Assembly: GCA_944358275.1 (NCBI GenBank)
Contig: CALVQZ010000100.1
Coordinates: 1 to 5,011 of the forward strand
DNA: 5,011 bases
Origin: an uncultured Bacilli bacterium
Lineage (GTDB): Bacteria; Bacillota_I; Bacilli_A; RF39; UBA660
Direction of reading: 5' to 3'
Made by a program: the position numbers and the translations under genes. Of the stretch, positions 1 to 5,011 are shown piece after piece (the first letter of the stretch is position 1; every line of letters begins with the position of its first letter). The notes beneath the pieces were generated by a model. That model was not told the DNA's origin. It searched no databases and worked only from the letters and a program-made list of their open reading frames with translations.

Positions 1-405
1 GAAAGGTTGTTCTAAAGAATTAGGCACCTCATTATTATTAACGGATTCAACTAAAGGAGTACTACTAACAGTAGTTTCTGAAGTAGTATTACTCTCATTT
101 ACAGGTGTAGGTTGAATACTAGGAGTAACGAAAGGTTGTTCTAAAGAATTAGGAATATCATTACTATTAACGGGTTCAACTAAAGGAGTACTATTAACAG
201 TAGTTTCTGAAGTAGTATTACTCTCATTTACAGGTGTAGGTTGAATACTAGGAGTAACGAAAGGTTGTTCTAAAGTATTAGGTGCCTCATTACTATTAAC
301 AGATTCAACTAAAGGAGTACTACTAACAGCAGTTTCTACTGAAGTAGTATTAGCCTCATTTATACTTGCAGCATCACTTATACTAGGTGTGACTACTGGT
401 TCTTC
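1..405 (-). repeat. Tandem in-frame coding repeat, 129-bp unit
   Basis: The sequence gaaaggttgttctaaag recurs at 1, 130 and 259 (the last with one change just after it), giving an exact 129-bp period, or 43 codons. Full units are 13-141 and 142-270; by hand they differ at 6 of 129 positions, all within the first 53 bp, and 66-141 is identical to 195-270. The N-terminal-most copy (271-405) is 135 bp and clearly diverged. Positions 1-12 begin another copy that continues past the window edge. Because the period is a multiple of three, gain or loss of units keeps the reading frame. Confidence 0.92.
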
Positions 406-678
406 AATAGGGTTAGTTTCTGGATTATTCATAGAAGGTACTGCTTCTAAAACTGGTTCAGAAATAGGAGCGTTAGTAGGTTTAACTTCACTGATGCTTT
501 GTGGAGTCAAAACTGCCATATCCATTTCGTGTAATTCTTTTGAATTGTCGACTCTTTCTTTTGTTTTCTTTTTCTTGTTACCAAAGGCAATAATTAGTAA
601 TAAAATTACAATAACTACTGCTGACCCACCTGATACATAAATATAATTTTCTGCTAGAAATTCTAATATTTGATTCAT
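1..678 (-). CDS. One-pass membrane protein with tandem 43-residue repeats (3' end outside window)
   Basis: I do not recognise a named family. The frame is open for 226 codons from ATG at 678 to the left edge, so the C-terminus is missing. The start is set by AGGAGG (686-691, minus strand) seven bases upstream; a nearer ATG at 682 is out of frame and too close. Residues 12-33 form one hydrophobic segment, followed by a lysine/arginine cluster at 35-42. By the positive-inside rule the tail would be cytoplasmic, with the N-terminus outside. Residues 44-91 are a low-complexity Pro/Glu/Thr linker. From residue 92 the protein consists of repeats: a diverged 45-residue copy (92-136), two near-identical 43-residue copies (137-179, 180-222), and the start of a fourth. 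Each carries motifs such as VTPSIQPTP, STPLVE and PNSLEQPF. No cysteine or enzymatic motif is visible. An N-out anchor plus flexible linker recalls ZipA-like scaffolds, but that is only topological. No convincing minus-strand promoter was found. Confidence 0.8.
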   Translation of the reverse strand, partial: MNQILEFLAENYIYVSGGSAVVIVILLLIIAFGNKKKKTKERVDNSKELHEMDMAVLTPQSISEVKPTNAPISEPVLEAVPSMNNPETNPIEEPVVTPSISDAASINEANTTSVETAVSSTPLVESVNSNEAPNTLEQPFVTPSIQPTPVNESNTTSETTVNSTPLVEPVNSNDIPNSLEQPFVTPSIQPTPVNESNTTSETTVSSTPLVESVNNNEVPNSLEQPF

Positions 679-779
679 ACATTTGCCTCCTAGTATAAGG
701 ATATCACATTGGCAATTTTTTTTCAATATTTTAAATGCAAGTTTATATGAACTTTGCTCTTTTATTATTGTTAGATGTG

Positions 780-788
780 TGCTATAAT
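780..788 (+). promoter_or_regulatory. Extended -10 promoter for the thioredoxin-like gene
   Basis: TGC followed directly by a perfect TATAAT (783-788) is an extended -10 element. The -35 region is poor (TTTATT at 761-766, 16-nt spacer), consistent with dependence on the extended motif. Transcription would start near 794-796, leaving a leader of only about 16 nt that is almost entirely the ribosome binding site. This also rules out the TTG at 788 as a start codon, because it overlaps the -10 box. Confidence 0.65.
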
Positions 789-811
789 TGTGTAGAAAGG
801 AAGGAAGTAAT

Positions 812-1411
812 ATGAAAAACGAAGATAAAGCTTTACTAATACCTATTTTAGAAAGAATAAAAGTTGTATTATATGTTATTGTTGTACTATTGTTTATATT
901 AGTTGTATTAAATATTGTTAATGTTAATAATACTATTTCATTATATTCAACTTCTTCAAGTTGGGGTGAAAATGGAGATACAGATAGTGGAAATGATAGT
1001 AATGAAGAGGAATTAGAATATGATGTAAGTGAATTTAATGAAATTGATTATTCTGAATTCGAAAAAATTATGGATAAAGAAGAAGGAACACATGTTGTTT
1101 ATATAGGTAGAAGTACGTGTTATTATTGTGCATTATTTGTACCAATAATGACTGAAGCACAAGAAAAATATGGATTTACAACTGATTATTTTGATATCTC
1201 AACTGTATATAATTATGATACGAATACAGTGATAAATGAGGATGCTTATGATAAGTTATCTGATTATAATGATTTCTTTGAAGAAAACTTCTTATCAACA
1301 CCTATGGTTGTTATATTTAAAGATGGTAAGTATGTTGATGGTTCAATAGGATATCAAGAAATTAGTGGTTATTCATCATTTTTAGAAAAAAATGGTTTTG
1401 AAGCAAAATAA
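812..1411 (+). CDS. Membrane-anchored thioredoxin-fold protein, CYYC motif (bacteriocin transport accessory/Bta-like)
   Basis: A 199-residue protein with a short basic cytoplasmic N-terminus, one membrane segment (about 18-38), an acidic Ser/Asp/Glu-rich linker (about 46-80) and an extracytoplasmic thioredoxin-like domain (about 81-196). The domain shows VVYIGRSTCYYC with the CxxC pair at C103 and C106, and the cis-proline loop STPMVVIFKDGK with P164. These match the thioredoxin fold, and the YIGR-x-x-C-x-x-C form most resembles the Bta/PedC-type accessory proteins of Firmicutes. It probably performs thiol-disulfide exchange outside the membrane, but direction (oxidant, reductant or isomerase) and substrate cannot be read from sequence. 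No bacteriocin, ABC transporter or DsbB/CcdA-like partner lies nearby. ATG 812 is chosen over an upstream in-frame TTG because AAAGGAAGG (796-804) lies 7 nt before it. It appears monocistronic: own promoter, terminator at 1426. Confidence 0.88.
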   Translation: MKNEDKALLIPILERIKVVLYVIVVLLFILVVLNIVNVNNTISLYSTSSSWGENGDTDSGNDSNEEELEYDVSEFNEIDYSEFEKIMDKEEGTHVVYIGRSTCYYCALFVPIMTEAQEKYGFTTDYFDISTVYNYDTNTVINEDAYDKLSDYNDFFEENFLSTPMVVIFKDGKYVDGSIGYQEISGYSSFLEKNGFEAK

Positions 1412-1425
1412 AAAAGATCATTTTT

Positions 1426-1462
1426 AAAGTGAGTAAGGTATTGTTTTTACTCATTTTTTTTT
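1426..1462 (+). terminator. Intrinsic terminator after the thioredoxin-like gene
   Basis: A perfect 7-bp stem, TGAGTAA (1430-1436) with TTACTCA (1447-1453), is extendable by a G-T wobble and A-T pairs outward and followed by a run of nine T (1454-1462). It begins 15 nt after the stop codon. Confidence 0.85.
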
Positions 1463-1522
1463 GTTATTCAAGTAATGAAAATAAAAATTATTTTTTATGT
1501 TCTATGAATTTATTTGTTTCTA

Positions 1523-1531
1523 TGATATAAT
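1523..1531 (+). promoter_or_regulatory. Extended -10 promoter for cdaA-cdaR
   Basis: TGA followed by a perfect TATAAT (1526-1531) gives an extended -10 element; no good -35 hexamer is found at 16-18 nt upstream (TATGAA at 1503-1508 is the best placed). Predicted transcription start is near 1538, giving a leader of about 33 nt. It lies downstream of the terminator at 1426-1462, so cdaA-cdaR is probably its own transcription unit. Confidence 0.6.
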
Positions 1532-1570
1532 ATTTTTGGACTTAAAGATGATAGATATTTGGAGGATGTT

Positions 1571-2386
1571 ATGAATATTGATTTATTTTTGACAATAATT
1601 AAAAATGTTTTAGATATATGTTTGGTTTGGCTAGGACTATATTATATCCTTAAGAATATTAGGAATAATGTTAAGATGACTTTATTATTTAAGGGTTTGA
1701 TTATCCTTTTGATTGTTAAGGTTGTAGCTGATTGGTTAAATCTATTTACTGTGGGGTTACTTCTTGAATATATCATTATGTGGGGACCTCTTGCATTGAT
1801 TATTATATTTCAACCTGAGATTAGAAATACTTTGGAACAATTAGGAAGAACACAGTTATTAGGGCGTCATAAGACTTTAACTCTTTCTGAAAGAGAAAAA
1901 ATGGTTTCTGAAATAGTTAATGCAGTTGAATATTTGAAGAAGAATAGGATTGGTGCTTTAATTATTCTTGAAAGAGATTATAGTTTAAGGGAATATATCG
2001 AAAGAGCTAAGAAAATTTATGCTGAAATTACGAGTGATTTATTGATATCTATATTTTTCCCTAATAATCCACTTCACGATGGTGGTGTAATAATTCAAGG
2101 TGATAAGATAACATGTGCTGGTGCTGTTTTTCCAACTAGTGTTGATGGGCGTATTGGTAAAAGATTAGGCACAAGGCATAGAGCTGCAATAGGAATAAGT
2201 GAAGAATCTGATTGTATTTCACTAATCGTGTCTGAAGAAACAGGAAGGGTTTCTATTGCTATAAATGGGGATTTGAGTTATAACTTGACATTAGATGATG
2301 TTAGAATTATCTTATTAGAAGAGTTACAACCAAAAACTGATTTTGGTAATGAAGAGATTGAAACAGAGGGTGATAGCAATGAGTAA
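1571..2386 (+). CDS. cdaA: Diadenylate cyclase CdaA (DacA), membrane-bound
   Basis: Makes cyclic di-AMP from two ATP at the inner face of the membrane. The 271-residue length and layout fit CdaA: three membrane segments (about 12-27, 38-57, 61-80), the signature FQPEIRNTLEQLGR (80-93), then a DAC domain (about 105-250). Catalytic motifs are visible: LHDGG at 168-172, where most family members have DGA, and GTRHRAAIGISE with RHR at 202-204; VSEETG (220-225) and NGDL (232-235) also match. An acidic tail (257-271) follows. ATG 1571 is chosen over an in-frame TTG at 1559 because GGAGG (1561-1565) lies 5 nt upstream of the ATG and the TTG overlaps that site. An out-of-frame ATG at 1566 opens only a two-codon frame (ATG TTA TGA). 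The 3' end overlaps cdaR by 8 nt, indicating co-transcription and coupled translation. The Gly in the DGA motif is the one oddity. Confidence 0.97.
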   Translation: MNIDLFLTIIKNVLDICLVWLGLYYILKNIRNNVKMTLLFKGLIILLIVKVVADWLNLFTVGLLLEYIIMWGPLALIIIFQPEIRNTLEQLGRTQLLGRHKTLTLSEREKMVSEIVNAVEYLKKNRIGALIILERDYSLREYIERAKKIYAEITSDLLISIFFPNNPLHDGGVIIQGDKITCAGAVFPTSVDGRIGKRLGTRHRAAIGISEESDCISLIVSEETGRVSIAINGDLSYNLTLDDVRIILLEELQPKTDFGNEEIETEGDSNE

Positions 2387-3725
2387 TTTGAAGTTATTCT
2401 TGAAAAGATTATTGAGATTTTTTGATAAAAAAGTTATAACACCTCTTACTAAGTTATTCTTATGGTGTATTGAAAAATCAAAAGATTTTAGTAAGTTGTT
2501 TGAAAAGATGTTTTCTAAAAAAAGTAGTTTAGTAATTCTTTCTTTAATTGTTTCTGTTTGTATATTCTTTTATGTGGATACTAAGTCTACAACTATTAGT
2601 GAAACATCCGCTGAAGTTTTGTATAATCAAAAAGTAAATGCAATATATAATGAGGAAGCTTATGTTATAGAAGGTATTCCTGAAACAGTAGATATTACTA
2701 TGATTGGTAGAAAAGCAGATTTATATTTGGCAAAACAACTACCAGTTGAAACAGTAGATATTGATTTAAAAGATTTAAAACCAGGTACACATGAAGTATC
2801 ATTAAAATATAGAGGTGCTATCGATTCAGTTAGTTATAAAATTGATCCTTCGATTGCAACAGTTATTATTTACTCTAAAATGTCTGAAGTGCGTACATTA
2901 ACTGCTGATGTAGTTAATCAAGATAAATTAAATTCAAAACTATCTATTTCAAGTGTTGAGTTAGATAGAAAAGAGGTTATAATAAAAGGGCCTCAGTATA
3001 AACTTGATAAAGTTGCAACAGTAAAAGCACTTGTTGATATTAGTAAAATTGATAATCCAGAAGTTGGTACTATGGAATTATCTGATATTCAGTTAATTGC
3101 GTATGATATGAAAGGTATAATTATTGATGTTGAAATAGTACCTACAACAGTAAAAGCAATTATCGAGATTGTTTCACCAAGTAAGGTTGTACCAATTAAG
3201 ATAGTTCCAAATGGAGATGTAGCGTTTGGTAAAGCAATTAGTAAAATAACATCATCTGTAGAAAGTGTTACGATTTATGGTGATGAAAATACATTAGCTG
3301 ATATAAAGAGTATTGAAGTACCAGTAAATGTTGATGGTTTAAGTGATGAGAAAAAATATACACTTACTATTAAGAAACCTAGTGGGGTTAGAGAAATTAG
3401 TGAAACTTCAACAACAGTTAATATTACTGTTGAAAGTGAGACAAGTAAGGAAATTGAGAATATTCCAATTGATTATGTTAACTTAAATGATGCTTATTCG
3501 CCAAATGCACCAACTGAAGAGGATAAATATGTTACAGTTGTGGTTAAGGGTGTTAAATCAGTAATCGATGAAATAGATGCGGATGATATAAAAGTTTATG
3601 TTGACTTGAAAAATTATGGTCCAGGTACTCATGATGTTGATATAGTTGTAGAAGGCAGTGATGTCAGAGTTACTTATGAGCCAAAGGTTACTAAAGTAAC
3701 ATGGATTATTGTTAAGAAAAGGTAG
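2379..3725 (+). CDS. cdaR: CdaR, YbbR-domain regulator of diadenylate cyclase
   Basis: Membrane partner that modulates CdaA activity through extracytoplasmic YbbR domains. The 448-residue protein has a basic cytoplasmic N-terminus (1-49), one membrane segment (about 50-66), and four consecutive YbbR-like beta-rich domains (roughly 75-165, 170-262, 267-352, 358-445). Family hallmarks are visible in LKPGTHEVSLKY (133-144) and YGPGTHDVDIVV (413-424). The N-terminal region is unusual: the well-studied CdaR proteins begin almost directly with the membrane segment, whereas here about 49 lysine/phenylalanine/leucine-rich residues precede it. ATG 2379 is preferred: AGAGGG (2365-2370) is 8 nt upstream and the start overlaps the cdaA stop (ATGAGTAA). 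In-frame TTG 2343 and ATG 2349 lack a ribosome binding site, and would only lengthen the N-terminus. The usual downstream glmM is absent. The stop codon lies in the left arm of a terminator. Confidence 0.95.
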   Translation: MSNLKLFLKRLLRFFDKKVITPLTKLFLWCIEKSKDFSKLFEKMFSKKSSLVILSLIVSVCIFFYVDTKSTTISETSAEVLYNQKVNAIYNEEAYVIEGIPETVDITMIGRKADLYLAKQLPVETVDIDLKDLKPGTHEVSLKYRGAIDSVSYKIDPSIATVIIYSKMSEVRTLTADVVNQDKLNSKLSISSVELDRKEVIIKGPQYKLDKVATVKALVDISKIDNPEVGTMELSDIQLIAYDMKGIIIDVEIVPTTVKAIIEIVSPSKVVPIKIVPNGDVAFGKAISKITSSVESVTIYGDENTLADIKSIEVPVNVDGLSDEKKYTLTIKKPSGVREISETSTTVNITVESETSKEIENIPIDYVNLNDAYSPNAPTEEDKYVTVVVKGVKSVIDEIDADDIKVYVDLKNYGPGTHDVDIVVEGSDVRVTYEPKVTKVTWIIVKKR

Positions 3726-3745
3726 ATTTGTATCTATCTTTTCTT
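3717..3745 (+). terminator. Intrinsic terminator overlapping the cdaR stop
   Basis: AAAAGGTAGAT (3717-3727) pairs with ATCTATCTTTT (3732-3742) around a TTGT loop; there is one G-T wobble in an 11-bp stem. The left arm contains the last cdaR codons and its TAG stop (3723-3725). The T-tract is short and interrupted (TTTTCTT), so termination may be partial, but the rplM promoter follows immediately. Confidence 0.65.
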
Positions 3746-3763
3746 AAATATCACGCGATTTTA

Positions 3764-3792
3764 TTGACTTTTACCTAAAAATCTAGTAGAAT
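3764..3792 (+). promoter_or_regulatory. Sigma-A-type promoter for rplM-rpsI
   Basis: TTGACT (3764-3769) and TAGAAT (3787-3792) are separated by exactly 17 nt, each matching consensus at five of six positions. This is the best promoter in the window, as expected for ribosomal protein genes. Transcription should start near 3799, giving a leader of about 70 nt. Confidence 0.85.
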
Positions 3793-3812
3793 TTATGTTG
3801 GTACATTTTTCA

Positions 3813-3861
3813 CATCCCGTAAAGTGTAGTGTTCCGGACTATGACTTATAAAAGAAGGGAG
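3813..3861 (+). ncRNA. Structured 5' leader, probable L13 ribosomal protein leader
   Basis: Between promoter and rplM lies a short block notably richer in GC than its surroundings. It can fold as AAGT (3822-3825) and TAGT (3827-3830) pairing with ACTA (3838-3841) and ACTT (3844-3847), with a small G/TG internal loop and the apical loop GTTCCGG (3831-3837). CCC (3816-3818) can pair with GGG (3857-3859) in the rplM Shine-Dalgarno, which would close the hairpin and mask the ribosome binding site; CCG (3817-3819) could instead contact CGG in the loop. Firmicutes are known to carry an L13 leader upstream of rplM, thought to allow feedback by L13. Assignment rests on position, fold and composition, not on a covariance search. 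Confidence 0.6.
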
Positions 3862-3869
3862 AAATAATT

Positions 3870-4301
3870 ATGACAACTTTTATGCAAAAAAAAGCAGAAG
3901 TTAAACGCAATTGGTATGTAATCGATGCAAGTGATTTATCACTTGGTCGTGTAGCAACTAAGGCTGCTCATATATTGCGTGGAAAACATAAAGTTACTTT
4001 TACACCACATGTTGATTGTGGAGATTATGTAATAATAATCAATGCTTCTAAGGTTAATTTAACTGGTAATAAACTAAATGATAAGATGTACTATAATCAT
4101 AGTGGATATACTGGTGGACTTAGAGTTAGAAGTGCAAAAGTTATGAAAGAAAAATATCCAGAAGAAATGATCGAAAGAGCTATTAAAGGAATGTTACCTA
4201 AAGGAAGATTAGGAAGACAAATGTATAAAAAATTATTTGTATACGCTGGTGCTGATCATAAACATCAAGCTCAAAAACCAGTGGAGATTAAGATTGATTA
4301 G
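3870..4301 (+). CDS. rplM: 50S ribosomal protein L13
   Basis: An early-assembling 23S rRNA-binding protein of the large subunit. The 143 residues are collinear with Bacillus L13 (145 residues). Recognisable blocks are WYVIDASDLSLGR (15-27), RGKHKVTFTPHVDCGD (37-52), and KGMLPKGRLGRQM (106-118), ending in the HQAQKP motif. ATG 3870 follows GGGAG (3857-3861) with 8 nt spacing; a second in-frame ATG at 3882 is less well placed. It is first in a two-gene operon: its TAG stop (4299-4301) shares its G with the rpsI Shine-Dalgarno. Expression is likely driven by the promoter at 3764 and may be tuned by the leader at 3813-3861. Confidence 0.98.
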   Translation: MTTFMQKKAEVKRNWYVIDASDLSLGRVATKAAHILRGKHKVTFTPHVDCGDYVIIINASKVNLTGNKLNDKMYYNHSGYTGGLRVRSAKVMKEKYPEEMIERAIKGMLPKGRLGRQMYKKLFVYAGADHKHQAQKPVEIKID

Positions 4302-4309
4302 GAGGACTT

Positions 4310-4729
4310 ATGGCAGATAAGAAAGTATATACTGGAACTGGTCGTAGAAAAAGCTCTGTAGCTAGGGTTAGAATGACTAGTGGAAAAGGTAAAATAACTG
4401 TAAATGGTAAAGATGTTAATGAATATTTTCCATTTTCTACTTTAGTTATGGATTTATGTCAACCACTTGATGTAACTAATACAAAAGATAAATTTGATAT
4501 TGAAGCAAATGTTAAAGGTGGCGGTTTTTCTGGTCAAACTGGTGCAATTCGTTTAGGTATTACAAGAGCTTTATTAGAATATGATAGTAATACTGATCCT
4601 ACAAGCGAAACATCTTTTAGAAAGATTTTAAAAGCTGGAGGATTTATTACAAGAGATTCTAGAAAGAAAGAAAGAAAGAAACCTGGACTTAAAAAAGCTC
4701 GTAGAGCACCACAATTCTCAAAGAGATAA
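4310..4729 (+). CDS. rpsI: 30S ribosomal protein S9
   Basis: Small-subunit head protein whose C-terminal tail reaches the P-site tRNA. The 139 residues show the conserved GTGRRKSSVARVR (9-21), the GGGFSGQTGAIR block (70-81), and the canonical end KKARRAPQFSKR (128-139) with the terminal SKR that contacts tRNA. Compared with Bacillus S9 (130 residues) there is an extra stretch of about eight residues after RALLE (around 91-102, DSNTDPTSET). GGAGG (4301-4305) overlaps the rplM stop and is 4 nt from the ATG, so translation is probably coupled to rplM. The gene ends with three consecutive in-frame stops, TAA TAG TAA (4727-4735), then a terminator. Confidence 0.98.
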   Translation: MADKKVYTGTGRRKSSVARVRMTSGKGKITVNGKDVNEYFPFSTLVMDLCQPLDVTNTKDKFDIEANVKGGGFSGQTGAIRLGITRALLEYDSNTDPTSETSFRKILKAGGFITRDSRKKERKKPGLKKARRAPQFSKR

Positions 4730-4742
4730 TAGTAACTTTATT

Positions 4743-4775
4743 AAAAAAATTCAAACTTTGTTTGAGTTTTTTATT
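4743..4775 (+). terminator. Intrinsic terminator of the rplM-rpsI operon
   Basis: AATTCAAAC (4748-4756) pairs with GTTTGAGTT (4760-4768) around a TTT loop, with one T-G wobble. The stem extends through flanking A-runs (from 4744) and T-runs (to 4772). The A-tract/T-tract symmetry suggests it may also stop transcription from the opposite strand. Confidence 0.85.
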
Positions 4776-4904
4776 TATAACGAAAATGTATTTAATACAT
4801 AAAATAAAAGAATAATAGGTATTGCTTTTGGAAATTATGAAGAAATAGAAAAAAATAACAATATATGAGAAAATATGATATACGTAAAAAGAGGAAGTGA
4901 AGAA

Positions 4905-5011
4905 ATGGAATATGTAATGCTAAAATCATATGATGATAAAATAGTTAGAGTACCAATAGAAAAAAAAGAAGAATATGAACAAACTCAAATTATGATAAAA
5001 AAATATATAGA
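4905..5011 (+). CDS. Unrecognised small or partial protein (3' end outside window)
   Basis: An open frame from ATG 4905 runs to the right edge, 35 complete codons without a stop. GAGGAAG (4891-4897) is a good ribosome binding site 7 nt upstream. An in-frame ATG at 4875 would add ten residues but lacks such a site, so 4905 is preferred. The visible N-terminus begins MEYVMLKSYDDKIVRVP and becomes highly charged (EKKEEYEQTQ), likely helical, with no signal peptide or membrane segment. I cannot assign a family. The coding claim rests on the ribosome binding site, the uninterrupted frame and the position after a terminator. A TATGAT at 4874-4879 could be a -10 box, but no matching -35 is seen. Confidence 0.55.
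   Translation, partial: MEYVMLKSYDDKIVRVPIEKKEEYEQTQIMIKKYI

Noticed and set aside
1..270. Regular repeat considered as a CRISPR array
   Set aside because: The 129-bp period has no repeat/spacer alternation, remains in one open reading frame and encodes a 43-residue protein repeat.
389..640. Open frame of 83 codons on the plus strand starting at GTG 389
   Set aside because: It is antisense to the repeat membrane protein, has no ribosome binding site, and arises from the low-complexity repeat coding on the other strand.
692..697. TATACT on the minus strand as the -10 box for the repeat protein
   Set aside because: Transcription would start within or after the ribosome binding site at 686-691, and the nearest TTGCCA is only 12 nt upstream.
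788..811. TTG 788 as the start of the thioredoxin-like gene
   Set aside because: The TTG overlaps the TATAAT -10 box and would lie upstream of the predicted transcription start; ATG 812 has a proper Shine-Dalgarno.
1559..1570. TTG 1559 as the start of cdaA
   Set aside because: It overlaps the GGAGG site that serves ATG 1571.
2343..2378. TTG 2343 or ATG 2349 as the start of cdaR
   Set aside because: Neither has a ribosome binding site; ATG 2379 has AGAGGG at good spacing and the typical short overlap with cdaA.
4786..4812. Tiny open frame beginning ATG TAT TTA after the rpsI terminator
   Set aside because: It is only nine codons with no ribosome binding site in AT-rich intergenic sequence, so it is not distinguishable from chance.

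Overview
The window is strongly AT-rich, with close gene packing, GGAGG-type Shine-Dalgarno sites and TATAAT-type promoters. This points to a low-GC Firmicutes/Bacilli-like genome, possibly a Mollicutes-related or gut Erysipelotrichia/RF39-like lineage; the lineage is inferred from composition and protein resemblance only. All seven tryptophans I located in the plus-strand genes are encoded by TGG, no gene contains an in-frame TGA, and the five complete genes end in TAA or TAG. Nothing requires a reassigned genetic code.

Layout. (1) Positions 1-678, minus strand: the 5' part of a gene running off the left edge. It encodes a one-pass membrane protein with a Ser/Thr/Pro/Asn-rich tail built from 43-residue tandem repeats (129 bp in DNA, two copies nearly identical). 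(2) Positions 812-1411, plus strand: a membrane-anchored thioredoxin-fold protein with a CYYC active site, driven by an extended -10 promoter and closed by a terminator. (3) Positions 1571-3725, plus strand: a two-gene operon for cyclic di-AMP synthesis, cdaA (diadenylate cyclase) overlapping cdaR (YbbR-domain regulator) by 8 nt, with its own extended -10 promoter and a terminator that starts inside the cdaR stop region. (4) Positions 3764-4775, plus strand: the rplM-rpsI operon (ribosomal proteins L13 and S9), with a near-consensus promoter, a structured leader resembling the Firmicutes L13 autoregulatory leader, and a terminator. (5) Positions 4905-5011, plus strand: the first 35 codons of an unrecognised small or partial gene.

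How it fits together. CdaA and CdaR form one membrane complex that makes c-di-AMP, which controls potassium/osmolyte balance and cell-wall homeostasis in Firmicutes. The glmM gene that usually follows cdaA-cdaR is absent; ribosomal protein genes follow instead. L13 and S9 are co-transcribed as in most bacteria. The two flanking envelope proteins (repeat protein and thioredoxin-like protein) are divergently transcribed and have no demonstrated link to c-di-AMP.

Most of the window is housekeeping. I see no clear undescribed multi-gene system. The items most worth a second look are the repeat-bearing membrane protein, a glycine in place of alanine in the CdaA DGA motif, the long basic cytoplasmic N-terminus of CdaR, and the L13 leader candidate.
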